From Laburnicola sp. R22_1 (Eukaryota; Ascomycota; Dothideomycetes; Pleosporales; Didymosphaeriaceae), in NCBI GenBank assembly GCA_014281115.1, contig JACONQ010000005.1:2542001-2606000 (forward strand): a DNA stretch of 64,000 bases, given 5' to 3'. The first letter of the stretch is position 1. The number at the start of each line of letters is the position of its first letter. The notes under the pieces were generated by a model. That model searched no databases. It saw only the letters and a program-made list of their open reading frames with translations, and was not told the DNA's origin. Shown here piece by piece: positions 12,136-24,929 of this stretch. The translations under genes were made by a program, and so were the position numbers.

Positions 12136-13416
12136 TGCACACTATTACTATATATTTTACTAATACCTTTATTATCTTACTATAGTGTAATAGCTGTTAA
12201 AAAGAATAAAGTATAGAGGACTATTAATATAGATAGTACTAATCTATCTAGTAGAGACAGATTTTAAAATACTAAGTATAAATAGTAATTATTATAATAA
12301 TAGCTAGCTAAGACATAGTATGTGCTATAGTAAGTTATTATAACTCTATATAATACTAGAATCTTGCTAATAATTATTTATAGAGCAAATATAGTTATTA
12401 ACACTAATTTTAGCTAGGCACGCGCTTATATAATAGAATAGTTATATGCTATAATAGCGCAGATAGTTATACTTAACTAGGCCACGCTTATAATAATATA
12501 TAATATAATTATATTCCCTATAATATAGGCCCTTACTTTAGGTTCTATAATACTTTCCTACTAGTAGATAGTATTAGCTAAAATAGTTATATAGAGCAAG
12601 CAATACAGTAGTAATAGCAATAGGTCTAGTCCTAGTATTAAAAAGTCTTACTTCTATCTAGTAAGATTAATTATAGGGTTCTAGATTATAAAATAGAGAA
12701 TAATTATTAATCTTACGTAAAAATACAAAATAAGTAATTTATCTACCTAAAGAAGTGACAGGTTTATACCTAAGATAGGACTAATATCTACTACTCTATC
12801 TTTACTTAGCTAATTTATAAACATATAACTACTAAATACTAATAGAATATAGCTAGATTATAATAGTTATAAATACTAGTAGTAACTAGAAGAATATTAT
12901 TTTAAGCCTATTATACTAAGCGTAGATAGCAAAATTTCCTAAACTACTATTTAGGCTTACTATTAAATATAAACTAATAAAATAATTTATAAAGAACTAG
13001 TTTAAAGAGTAATATATATAAGAGCTTAACAACTATTATATATATATATATAAAGAAAGTAGTAATAAACCTATAGCATACCTAATAACTTTTAGCCACT
13101 ATTATAGATATAGCTAGTTAATCTAACACTATCCTAGATATTAATAGACAAAGAGTTAGCTAGTATTTACAGAACCTTATAGTATAATAATATAGCTAAA
13201 AAGATAAAGACTATTATAAACTATAGTAGATATATAATATAGCGTATTATATACTATAAGATTTATAATAACTTATAATAATAATAGTACTAAAATATCT
13301 AGTCTAGACACTAGAGCTATTCTAACTAATATAATAAAGTAGATAGTAAGTTTAGAGGCTTATTATAAACTACTTCTCACACTTTATTACCTAAATATTT
13401 TAGTAACTAAGATATA
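12136..13416. other. RIP-degraded AT-rich sequence, unidentified relic
   Basis: Very AT-rich with stops in all frames. One plus-strand reading between about 12,700 and 13,380 is protein-like when TAA/TAG are read through, but I cannot assign it. It is interrupted at 13,417 by a Tc1-like element. Confidence 0.35.
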
Positions 13417-13559
13417 CGGAAGTGCCTTTTAAAAGTCCTTGCCCACCTTAGCGAGCAGGGGTATATGCCACATTCTTAATTAGGAAGCATCTCCGAGCCT
13501 ACGTGGCCTTTGCTTCTAACCTCACAACCCCTCTATACTATTTGCTCTCTAATTAATAC

Positions 13560-15545
13560 TGTCTTTACGATAGCTCCTTACGATATTACTACAAGGGCTT
13601 TAATAATCACTCTTAAGGCTACTAGAAAGCCTAATAACGAGATTACTAGTCTAATAGGGATTCTAAAGCGGACAATTAACTTAATATTTGCGCGAGCAAT
13701 TAAACGAGGCTTTAATCTATGCTAGCGGCCACTTAAGGTTATGGATAAATACCTTAAAGATGGCCATCGCTCTGGAAGGCCCTTAAAGCAGGATGATGTT
13801 GCATAGAAAGTAGTTAACAGCGTACGCACTAATCGCTAACGTGTCCGTGTACGTGATGCGCCACTTCGCGTGATGCGCCGCTTTTTACTAGGAAAATTAA
13901 AAAAAACAAGAAAGTTTAAAGCGGTATAACTCTTTAACTACCTTTCCTTTTTAAAATCTTCCTTTATTAAAGTTATTAAGAAAGACCATCTCTATAACTT
14001 TAGAATTTTAGTTTTCTAATAATAATTAGTTTTAAGAAAAAGTATAAAAGTCCTAAAATTCAAGTCCCTAAAATTTAAAAATAATACTTTTTAGGTATAA
14101 AGTATACTATTTAGAACACATTTTATATTAGCACTTTTTAATAAAACTTTTAACTAAAAAGTTAGATTATCTTTGTATTTTTTAAGAAAAATAAATTAGG
14201 AAAGATAATCTATCTTCTTAAGTAGCTCTTTATAAGAAAAGTTCTAATATAAAATATATTCTAAATAGTATACTTTATACCTAAAAAAGTATTATTTTTA
14301 AATTTTAGGGACTTGAATTTTAGGACTTTATACTTTTTTCTTAAAACTAATTATTATTAGAAAACTAAAATTCTAAAGTTATAGAGATGGTCTTTCTTAA
14401 TAACTTTAATAAAGGAAGATTTTAAAAAGGAAAGGTAGTTAAAGAGTTATACTGCTTTAAACTTCCTTGTTTTTCTTGATTTTCCTAGTAAAAAGCGACG
14501 CATCACGCGAAGTGACGCATTACGCGCACGGACACGTTATAGACAAGAGAAGTCTTGCGCTAACGTTACTAGCGCGCTTAGCTAAGAAGGATTTAACATC
14601 TCCGCTATAACTGTCTAGCATATCCTAAGGAAGGCAGGCTTTAAGAAGACAAAGCCGATAAGGAAACCTAGGTTAACAAAGAAGATAAAGGAGGCTTAGT
14701 ATAACTAGTGTCTTTAGCATAAACACTGGACGATTAAGGATTGGAAGAATGTTATCTAGTCTAATAAAACGTCTGTGGTTCTTCTCTATAGGCGTGGAGG
14801 ATACAAAATATAGCGGAAGGCTAATAAGGCATTTGTTTGAAGTTGTATCCGTAAGAGGTGGAAGGGCTACTCTAAGTTTATGTTCTGGGGGTGCTTTTTA
14901 TATAATAAGAAGGGGCCCTATCACTGCTAGACGCCAGAAACAAAGAAAGAGAAGGAGGCTGCTACTGCTCGAATTAAGGAGCTTAACTAGGAGCTAGAGC
15001 CTATTATGAAGGCACAATAGGAGCTTAAAAATGGAATGCGTCGCCTTGCTCTACGTAATAAGCCTGGACGATAACCTTAATAGACATGGAACAAGAAGAC
15101 TAGAAAGGTTAGCTAGGGTAGAGGATTAGGTATTAACTAGTATTAATACTAGACGTTTGTCCTACTTCTAAAGCTTATACCCTTTGCTAAAAAGTGCAAA
15201 GCAGAGCGGCCAGAAATAGTTGTATAAGAAGATAAGGCGCCTTCTTACAATTATTACGTCTAGAGCTATATATATAGCATCTATAATATTGCGAAGCTGC
15301 TTTAGTGTGGTAATTCACCTAATTTAAACGCTATTAAACCTTGCTGGCTATGGATAAAGAGAGCTACTACAAAGAAAGGTATACTAAAGAGCAGAGTAGA
15401 GGCTGTCTATACTTAGGAGCAGTGCTGACAAGATCTATCTTAGGAGAAAATCTAGGCTTAGATTAAGCATATTCCTATTCATATTAAAAAGATTATTAAG
15501 GTAGAAGGAGGTAACGAGTATAAGAAGGGCAGAAATCTCTATAGA
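13560..15545 (+). pseudogene. Tc1-like transposase, RIPed and split by a MITE
   Basis: The N-terminal segment (13,567-13,838) has the same DNA-binding layout as the copy at 236-658, including SGRPLKQ. The frame is cut by the MITE and resumes after 14,538. The catalytic part includes the DKAPSYNYYV segment near 15,230 and the third-acidic-residue region near 15,330. There the expected Glu of the AIEPCW-like motif reads Lys (NAIKPCW), a G-to-A change. Numerous TAG/TAA stops replace Trp and Gln codons. A cut-and-paste transposase in origin, clearly dead now. Confidence 0.75.
13839..14537. mobile_element. Foldback MITE, copy 1 (full-length hairpin)
   Basis: The ends are ACGTGTCCGTG and its reverse complement, flanked by TA. 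The two halves are complementary over almost the entire 699 bp: for example GGAAAGGTAGTTAAAGAG in the right arm mirrors the left arm, with arms of roughly 300 bp or more around a short asymmetric core near 14,160-14,230. No coding capacity. It sits inside a Tc1-like transposase frame. Copy 2 is at 62,236-62,917 with its core in the opposite orientation. TA duplication and TIRs suggest mobilisation by a Tc1/mariner/pogo-type enzyme. Confidence 0.9.
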
Positions 15546-15659
15546 CTTAGGTAATCGGATATATATCCAAATTAAGAATGTGGCGCAGACCTCTGCTCGC
15601 CAAGGTGGGCAAGGACTTTTGAAAGGCACCTTCGTATAGAAAAATCTTATAATTCTAAA

Positions 15660-15912
15660 TGTTGAATGGGTACTCTACAGCTAGCTGTATAGACATCGAA
15701 TTCTAATCCTCTATACTGGCAAGCGTGGAGGGTGTACGGGGCGATCGTACGAGGAAAGGAAATAACATAACAGAACGACTTGGTATTAATTGCTTGTCTC
15801 TAGAGAGGGTGCGGATAGAAAGGAGAAGATCTTGCGGCGCACGGGCCGCGGAGCACGGGCATCACGTGATCCCCACGTGATGCCATCGTGCGGCAATATT
15901 GAAACCTCAACA
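15660..15912. repeat. Candidate solo LTR / unRIPed patch
   Basis: About 250 bp of balanced composition inside AT-rich DNA, starting TGTTGA and ending TCAACA, as LTRs do. It has a perfect 11-bp inverted repeat (GGCATCACGTG / CACGTGATGCC) around 15,858-15,884. No 5-bp duplication flanks it and no second copy is in the window, so the LTR call is tentative. It could also be a fragment of original chromosome. Confidence 0.3.
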
Positions 15913-16780
15913 CCCTCAGGTGCCCTTGCCCGTACGATGTACGGACACTAAATGTATAAAAATATATAAGTCTATACTCTAATATCGTACCTTTAAGTAT
16001 AGCCTATAAATAGTAGCTATAGTAAATACTAGTATAAAAGAGATAAAACCTCCCCTATAGCTATATAAAAAAATACTATCTACCCTTAATATAATCTAGA
16101 AAGGTGGCACGCAGACTACTTGTAGAGTAAGCAAAATAGAAAAGGAGTATACTGTACTTAAAGACTAGGAGTTTCTTAAATAGAGCAAAGTTATAGTAAA
16201 TATTATATAGATAATATTAATTAAACGTAATAAATATATATAAAGGCTAGATAGAAAGTCTCTACTAAAAATAGCCAATATTAAACTTATTTAGAAAAAT
16301 ATTATTTAGTTAGTAAATAAAGAAAAAAAGCGTCTAGAGTATAAGAAAAAGTAGAAAAATTAATATTAAATATTAAAGTCTTACTATAACCTATATATTG
16401 CAGGCATAGTACTGTTACATATTAAGTTCTATAATAAGTATAGTATAGATACGCATTCTAACTAACTATAAAGCATTTCTAGTAACCTTAAAGTATTGTC
16501 CTTATTTACTAATTTTAGTAAGACTATTAAAAGTAATTTAAAGTAGGCATATATATAATAGTATATTTAGAAGATTAAGATATTAAGAAAGAGCGCGTGT
16601 TTAGGGTTTTACTCTAATAAAAACCTGCGCTAGAATAAGATTATAATTAAAATAAAGATACTATTAATTATATTACTTAACGCTATTATATATATATTAT
16701 AAATTATAATAACTTACTATACTAATAGCTATAAAGTATATAGAAGCTTTTTAAAAGTTAAGTAGATATTACTAAAAAGT
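15913..16780. other. RIP-degraded AT-rich sequence
   Basis: The first ~40 bp (to about 15,950) keep normal composition; the rest is AT-rich with stops in all frames. Protein-like fragments occur when TAA/TAG are read through on the plus strand, but none is recognisable. Confidence 0.4.
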
Positions 16781-17200
16781 TTTATACTATTATCCAGATT
16801 ATGTAGAATAAAATATATATTATACTTATCTATAGCAAAATAAGCTTCTTTAAGTAAAGGACAATTATTAACATATTTAACAGCGTTAATAGCTTGTTAA
16901 TAGTTATTATAATAACTATAGACCTATATACTAAGGGTATTAATCTTATAGATGCAAACTATATTGTTATAGAATTACTAGCTTACAAAATTAAGGAGCT
17001 TACATAGTTTATCTAATAGCTAGTCTAGCTAAAGCAAAAAGAGTTAGTTGTAAATACGCGCTTACTCTATAATAAATATAGCTAAATTAATATAAGCAGA
17101 GTAATAGAGTGTAAGTAGTTATTAGGAAAAGTAGATATAGTAATTATAAAAGATATAATAGGCATAAAGGAATATAAATATTCTAATAAAAACTACTTTA
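16781..17200 (+). pseudogene. Possible helicase C-terminal domain relic
   Basis: One plus-strand frame, reading through TAA/TAG, gives about 130 coherent residues. The segment TIDLYTKGINLIDANYIVIE resembles helicase motif V (TD..GxDxPD..xVI), and the following LTQFIQQLVQL lies where motif VI (Q..GR.gR) would be expected, with Arg codons possibly lost. This layout recalls RecQ/DEAD-type superfamily 2 helicases, some of which are multicopy in fungal genomes. Walker motifs were not found upstream, so the assignment is weak. Confidence 0.3.
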
Positions 17201-17334
17201 AACTTAGAGTTAGCGTACTACAAAGTATTAAAATTATATAAGACTAGGGTAAAGACTAGTAAATACATCTTAAGATATAAAAAATAGAAAGAATAGTTAA
17301 CTAAAGAAACTTAAATATATGCGTAGTTAGAGTA

Positions 17335-17570
17335 AATTATAGTAATTTAGAATTAAACGTATATATATTTAGATAGAATTATAACTATTATAACTATTAC
17401 TAAAATATAGTAAGTTATAGTAATTTAGAATTAATATAGAGCGTAGTAAAAAAGTTATAACTAGTACTATAATATAGTAAGTTATAGTAATTTAGAATTA
17501 AATGTATACGCATTTAAATAGAATTATAACTATTACTAAGATATAGTAAGTTATAGTAAATTAAAGTTAA
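17335..17570. repeat. ~70-bp imperfect tandem repeat
   Basis: TATAGTAATTTAGAATTA recurs near 17,338, 17,416 and 17,482, with a variant near 17,551, at 66-78 bp spacing. It shares the TATAGTAATTTA core with the 99-bp array at 1,681-2,378. Confidence 0.65.
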
Positions 17571-17579
17571 ATATTATAT

Positions 17580-17810
17580 AACCTAGGTTTATATATACTT
17601 TTTTATAATATTATATATCTATATATTTACTTAAGTATATTTATATATACTTGTATATTTAGGCAGATTTACGTATACCTATATATATTTATATATACTT
17701 GCACATTTAGATAGGTTTATATATACTTATGCATGCCTATATATACTTATATATTTAGGTAGGTTTGCGTATGCCTACGCATATTTATATATATTTAAGC
17801 AAAATTGCGC
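17580..17810. repeat. Degenerate short TA-rich repeat
   Basis: Repeated words such as TATATACTT and TTTAGGTAGGTTTGCGTATG-like units alternate over about 230 bp. Simple-sequence structure, no coding capacity. Confidence 0.5.
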
Positions 17811-18730
17811 TAAGCTAAAATAATTTTTTTTTCTAATATAGGATTTCTAATCGCTCTAGGCAATAAGTATTATATGTGGCGTTATTTTATCTACCTAGGG
17901 GTAGGACAGCAAAGGCTTTCATCTCAAATAACATAACAAAAAAAGTAGAGACCCTGCTTAGTAATTAAAAAAGGCGTAAAAAGGAAATAATAAAAATAGA
18001 AGTATTATATAAGTAATAGCGATAACTTTAAAATTCTAGTAAATATTATATACTAGAAATTAACTAAGTGTAAGAGAGTAATAAGAAGTATTCTTACTAG
18101 TAAGCTATATAATATAGTAGGAGGGTTTAATAATACTATTACTATTAGCATAACTCTTTAGAAGATTATATGCATACTTAGTCTATTACTAATTCCTATA
18201 GTTATTTATACAAAATTAAAGTCTCTTTATTATTATCTTATACGCCTAGAAACTATAAATAAGAAGCGCTTTATAATTAATATTATATTACTTTATAAAT
18301 TACATAAGCACTATAAAATCTACAAGATTAGATAGATTAATAGAAAGAATAACTTTAATAAGATCTATATAAAGAAGGCCCTAAAGTAGACTCTAAAGTC
18401 CTTAATTTCTAGCAATACTTTAATAATTACTATTACAGTATTAGTAGATTGCCTTAAGCCTATCTACGTAAGCTTTTTCTAGCCTTTATATAGCACTATT
18501 TCTTTATTATTTCTTTATTCTTTTATATAATAGATTTATTTAATTCTTTTTACATATATATGTTACTTAAAAATATACTTTTTTCTATTTAATTATTTGT
18601 ATATAAAGAGAAGAGATATAGTATATATTTATTTAGAGAGAAGTTTTTATTTTAGTACTTATAGATAATATCTAAAAGTATCTATCCTACTATCTAGCCC
18701 TATTCTATATAATAATTACATCTAGTACTA
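17811..18730. other. RIP-degraded AT-rich sequence
   Basis: No recognisable gene. A short less AT-rich stretch lies at about 17,880-17,960. It ends at the TA that precedes the pogo-like element. Confidence 0.4.
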
Positions 18731-20601
18731 ACGTACTTTGCACTCGAGTTAATTATTCTATCGAGTCGATCACTTTGCTAAGACTCCACTAAAACGTACT
18801 ATTAGCAATAGTACAACGCGATGCCTTAACCACATAACAAACCACTAGTGTTAAAAGAAGCGCGTATATAGCTTGCGATCCAGGCTATTAAATAAGACGC
18901 GACACTCTCTTAGCGATGCGCTGCAGCCCTCTATAACGTCTCTTAAAGTATACTTAGCAACTAACGCGCTAGAAAGACGTTTAGATACAACTATGCACCT
19001 AATAAAATAAGACTTACTATAAGAGAGGAGTAGGTAATTGTGCAGTATATACTTAACCTAGACACGCAAGGATTTCCGCCCCGGCTTAATGCTATAAAAG
19101 ATATGGCCGATTCTTTACTAGCTGGACGCCACTATAAGCTAGTTGGCTAGAGGTGGCCTTATAACTTTGTTAAGCGCTAGCTAAAGCTTTAAGTTAAGTT
19201 TAATCGAAAGTACGACTACAAGAGAGCTCTCTAGGAGGATCCTAAGGTGATACAAGGCTGGTTTCGACTTATAGAGAACATAAAGGCCAAGTATAGTATC
19301 CTAGATAAGAACACCTATAATTTTGACGAGTCTAGCTTTATAATAGGCATAATATCAACTAGAATAGTAGTTATAGGCTCTAAGCATTAAGGATAGCTAA
19401 AGTAGGTGCAGTAGGGCAATAGGAAGTGGACAACAGTTATCTAAGGCATTAACGTAATAGGATGGTGGATCCCACCCTTTATTATCTTTGGGGGCAAGCA
19501 CCACCTCTCCGCCTAGTATAAGGAGAAGGATCTACCTTATAATTAGGTTATTGCAGTCTCTAAGAACGGCTAGACAACAAATAAGCTTAGTCTGTAATAG
19601 CTAAAGCACTTTAATAAGCATATAAAGAGGCGTACTACTAGTAAAGCACATTTACTTATTATTAATAGCCACGAAAGTTACAACTCGCTCGAATTTTAGG
19701 ATTATTGCAAAAAGAGTAATATTATTACTCTCTGTATGCCTTCACATTTGTCGCACCTCTTACAGCCACTTAACGTGAGTTGTTTTGCGCCGTTAAAGAA
19801 GACGTATAGGCGCTAAGCTAAGAATCTAATACGTAACCACATTATGCACATCACTAAAATCAAGTTCCTATCTTGCTTTATTGCTGCTTTTAAGGCTTTA
19901 ATTACTAAAAGTAATATCAAAGGAGGCTTTTAAGGTGCTGGCCTAGTGCCCTACGACCTAGAAGTTGTGATATCGCAGCTTAACGTCCGCCTGTGTACGC
20001 CTCCACTTTGTACTATTCGCGATAGTATATAGGAGTTGCAAACTTCGCGAAATAGTATAGAACTTAGGTTGTAATTAACGCTAGTTAAGTAGAGGATTTA
20101 AAGGCATATAGATAGTTCCCTAACTTATATGGTTAAGGCGGTGAAAAAGCTTATTAAAGACGCTAAGCTAATAGGGCATTCTTTGGTGTTAATAACCAAA
20201 CGCAACGCCAAACTTTAAGCTACTAATAAGGCCGCTACGCAATATAAATCGCATAAAAGAAAGCGAGTATAGCGTGAAGAAGTCCTTACAGCTAAAGAGA
20301 GCCAGCGGCTGGCCACTCTAAAGGAGTTTGGAGCGCGCAGTGATAGGCAAAAGGCGAAGAAGAGGGTGCGCGCTAATAGAGGTAAATCTGCTTAACAGTG
20401 CTGTGAACGCTGCGGTAAGCCTGGGCATAACAAAACAACCTGTAGGCAGCCTGTAGAAGTAGATTCTAAATAGATTGGCCTATTTAGACTATCGAAAATA
20501 GTTCGTGTTAACTCTATACTATTGTGAATAGTACAGAACTTAGTGGGGTCTTGGCAAAGTGATCGACTTAATGGAATGATTAACTCGAGTGCAAAGTACG
20601 T
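18731..20601 (+). mobile_element. pogo/Fot1-like DNA transposon (family pogo-2)
   Basis: The termini ACGTACTTTGCACTCGAG and the reverse complement at the other end match over about 55 bp with few differences, and TA flanks both sides (18,729-18,730 and 20,602-20,603). Length 1,871 bp, normal for Fot1-like elements. RIP is moderate; long protein stretches are still readable. Confidence 0.9.
18840..20475 (+). pseudogene. pogo-2 transposase (CENP-B/DDE_1 type), RIPed
   Basis: A single plus-strand frame can be followed across TAA/TAG codons. It holds an N-terminal helix-turn-helix/CENP-B-like DNA-binding region (about 18,990-19,250), then a DDE_1 catalytic domain with NFDESSF near 19,321, and a C-terminal zinc knuckle CERCGKPGHNKTTC near 20,403-20,447. 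Two catalytic Asp positions are changed: the expected LIxDxH reads LIINSHES (19,659-19,680) and LQPLD reads LQPLNVSCF (19,760-19,786), both by G-to-A. Stops lie mostly at expected Gln or Trp positions. The enzyme would have catalysed cut-and-paste transposition into TA. Confidence 0.82.
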
Positions 20602-21435
20602 TATAGCTTTACTATATATAAAACTATATAATTCTACTTAGAAGTTTACTACTATATAATACTTAGTAATGGGCCTAAGGCTAAAGTTACTACTATAGTA
20701 GTAAGTTTATATAGTACCCCTAAGAATACTATGCAACTAGATAAGAAGCATATAAAAGTAGCCTTTGCGCTAAATAAACTTTATAAAGAATACTTCGCGC
20801 ACGTTCTGTACATAGTATAACACTATAAGAGAAAGCTATAGGTATGCTAAAAAACGCTATAAATTAGAGTAAAGTAATAAGACTAGTTTAGCAACTATTT
20901 AAGGACACTGTTTATAAGCATGTGGAAATTAGCTAGCCCCTTATAATAGAGTTAATTATAAGCTATACTATAGTCTATAGGTACTAAAGTTAATAATAAT
21001 AATATAATACAGCTGCCTACGTATAAAGTATAAAAATTCGCTACTAGATTAAGTGTTTATTTACCCTTATATATAGAGTATATTATTGCGTAAAATCTTA
21101 AGGTTACAATCTAATATATATAGCTATCTCTTATCCTAATAATACTATTACTACTAGGTAGGCAGTTTCATATCTATATATATATATATATATATATAAT
21201 AAGAAAGATAACAATAATAATAAAGCTAGCTAGAATTAGTATTACAAAGGTTAAACACCTAATATTACTAACTATATAGTGATAGAATATAAGTAGTGCG
21301 GCAAATAAATCGCTTTAGCTAGTTTGTTAAAGTCCTACTACTTTAATAAGTATATAGGGACTACATATATAAAATTTAACTTATAGCTTACTCTATACTA
21401 GTTTAGCTGCCTTATACTTAGCTATATTAATAACA
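20602..21435. other. RIP-degraded AT-rich sequence
   Basis: AT-rich, stops in every frame, a (TA)n run near 21,177-21,199. No recognisable domain. Confidence 0.4.
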
Positions 21436-22150
<715 letters not shown>

Positions 22151-24914
22151 TATAATATTATATAGGAGCTAGTAACTTAATAAAAAAACATAGTAATTAA
22201 ATGTAGTAGGCTACGCAAAAATTAATAAGTGGAGGCAGTTTATACTCCTATCTAGGAGGGGCTAAATAAGCTTAGTAACCTATAAATATAAGTCTATACT
22301 AGCTATAAAAATAATATTAATATTATATAAAGATAAATATGCAATATATAAGTTCTTAGCCAATTTTTTATAGTTAGTATCTATATAAAAGTAAAGAATA
22401 AAGAAACTTATATTAATAGAGATACCTTAGATAAATATATAGTTTGCCTAGGAACTAGTTAGAAGTATAATATATATTCTTCTACTTAAAAAGCTACTAG
22501 ATTAGTATTAAAGCTAAAAAGGCCTAGCTAGTTAAGACCTACTAGTATAAGCACTATTATTTATACTAAGTTAGCATTATATAAAGATAAGATATTATAT
22601 AATAAGAGATATAGTTTAGTACTATATAAAATAGAGGATTAGCTTAATAATAAAAAAGCTAGAGAAAAGAAACACATACAAAAAAATTTTTAAAGTAGAA
22701 AATAAAATAAAAAAGAATAAAAAAAGAAAAGCCCGCCATATATACTTTTTCCTTCTATCTAGAGCCTAGATTTTTATTCCTTATTAGTATTTATCTTTCT
22801 CTTATCTAATATTACACAATTATCTAATATTACTACCTAAATAGATAAGATAAATAGGTCTATCTATTATATAGTTTGTTTTTCGTTGCGACTAAGAGAT
22901 TTCTAATAAAAATATTACAATAATAGTAGTTATTTCTCCTACGTTATAGACACATAAAAGCGTTTTAAGGTGATAATAAAAAGGGTTAGCGTAGAAGTAA
23001 GCTAAGCGAGCTTAGTAGGCTTAGCGCGCGTACTTTAAGTAAAAAAACAATCTATATACAAAATATAATAAGACTATATTACTATACTAGTTTAGAGTTA
23101 GGAAGAAGAACTAAAATAATAGCGCTGGCACTATAACTAGTATAACGCTGTAACTATTAACTTCTCTACTATTATTCTTAAAGATTGCTAGCAATAGCTA
23201 TTATGTTAATAGATTTATACTATTATAAGATATATGCTAGGTAGAAGCTTATACACTATAGGTATACTAACGCTTTATTTCTATATTAAAGTTAACCTTA
23301 AGAAGACTTCTATTATTGCTCTATTTTTTGCTATTGTCCTAGGCCCTAGTGCTAATACTAATGCTGCTGTTAGCACTGCCTAAAAGTATACTCTAATAAT
23401 CTATTTGCTTAAAGTTGCTAGATTTATACTAGAATACTACTCTATTTAGGGCATTACTAATATTAATAGAAAGTAAAAGGTATACCTTACTCTATATAAA
23501 GTAGTTCTAGTATACTAGTTAGGCTAGTAATATATTAGTAACTATAGGCGTAGTAATATATATATAGAGTTCCTACTATAGTTTTTTATATTACTACTAG
23601 TTAGGAAGGTGGTAATGAAGGATAAAATTAAGGGTAAAGGAAAAGAGAAGATAAAGGTATTTATTAATAAGTTGCTAGGAAAGAAAAGCGTTATATAAAT
23701 ATATTAGATTCTTATGTTATTATAGTATTAGATAAGCATAATATATAAGTAGCGCGATTACTAATAATAGTAATAATAGAGCTTAGTTTACTATGTACGC
23801 TTTAAGTAAATTTTAATAGGCATTAAAGTGCTTATAGATAATTAGGGAGTAAGTATATAGTAACTACTATTGTGTTAGTAGAGACTAGAAGTAGACTATA
23901 TTTTTAGGCGCTATACTAGAGCGGCCTTTCTATTCTAACCTTTGCAAGCTTAAATTAAAAAAATATTAAAAAAGGTAATTAATACTAAATAAATAATGCG
24001 ACCCTATTTATTATATAAGAAATAAACTAAGTAAAAGAACTTTATATAAATAATATTATAGTACTATAATTATATTATTAACTACACAATCTTACCCTTA
24101 ACTGCTATTAGCTAGATAGCTACTCTCCTATTAATAAGCCTAATTGCGTCTCTAATAAATAGTAGCAAAGCTAACAAGATTAGGAGATATATAGATAGGG
24201 AAATAATATATAGATAAGATAAAACTAGTAAGTAGATAGTTTATATAAAGAAAGAGAGAACTACTAATAGTAACTTTAAAAATAAAACGTTGCTAGTATC
24301 TATACACTATTTAAGTAAGAGTGCCTAAAAGTGTTAAGATTTTAATATTGCTATATAATAGTATTATATAGAGATTATATAATATCTATGCGTTATAGCC
24401 TATATACTATAGAATCTTCTTCTTTTATCTATACCCCTTCTAGATATAAGTAATTAATACTAAAGTTAATTCTATTATATTATATCCTTTTCTTATATAA
24501 TTATCCTATACATCTTCCATGCTTACTAGTATAGAGTATTAGATATTAATATCTATATAGCTAGCTATAGAGTACCTATTTAATAACTACTATTATTAAA
24601 AAGAATAAAGACTATAAGCTTAATAATAATAAAAAGATACTAAGGTAAAAATTTATATATAAAATAAAAAATAAATTTAAAATATATTAAATTAGTAGTA
24701 GAGGAAGTAACTTTAAATAATTAATATAATTATTAACTTTAAACTATATACTATGTAAAACTTAATAAAGTACTTAATAGGTCTATAATAAAGACCTGCG
24801 CACGTATTTTAACACTACCTATTGTTATTAGCAGCACTATATAATTATATTATAAGCATCTAGTAAATTATATAGCTAGATAATAACAATAGTATTTTAC
24901 GTGCAAATCCTACC
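22151..24914. other. RIP-degraded AT-rich sequence
   Basis: No recognisable gene or terminus. Readable fragments are short. A change to normal base composition occurs within 24,890-24,930 without a visible transposon end. Confidence 0.45.
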
Positions 24915-24929
24915 TAGTAGGGCATCTCC

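Larger units (their letters stand above)
13417..15634 (+). mobile_element. Tc1-like DNA transposon with nested MITE
   Basis: The left terminus starts CGGAAGTGCCTTTTAAAAG and the right end is its imperfect reverse complement, extending about 65 bp and flanked by TA on both sides (13,415-13,416 and 15,635-15,636). Subtracting the 699-bp MITE at 13,839-14,537 leaves about 1.5 kb, normal for Tc1 elements. It is the same family as the copy at 1-770. Confidence 0.88.

Noticed and set aside
3986..12140. Target-site duplication for Gypsy-1
   Set aside because: Left flank CTATA and right flank TGCAC do not match, even allowing RIP changes.
15435..15629. 64-codon minus-strand frame at the Tc1 right end
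   Set aside because: Antisense to the transposase C-terminus and the TIR; no independent support.
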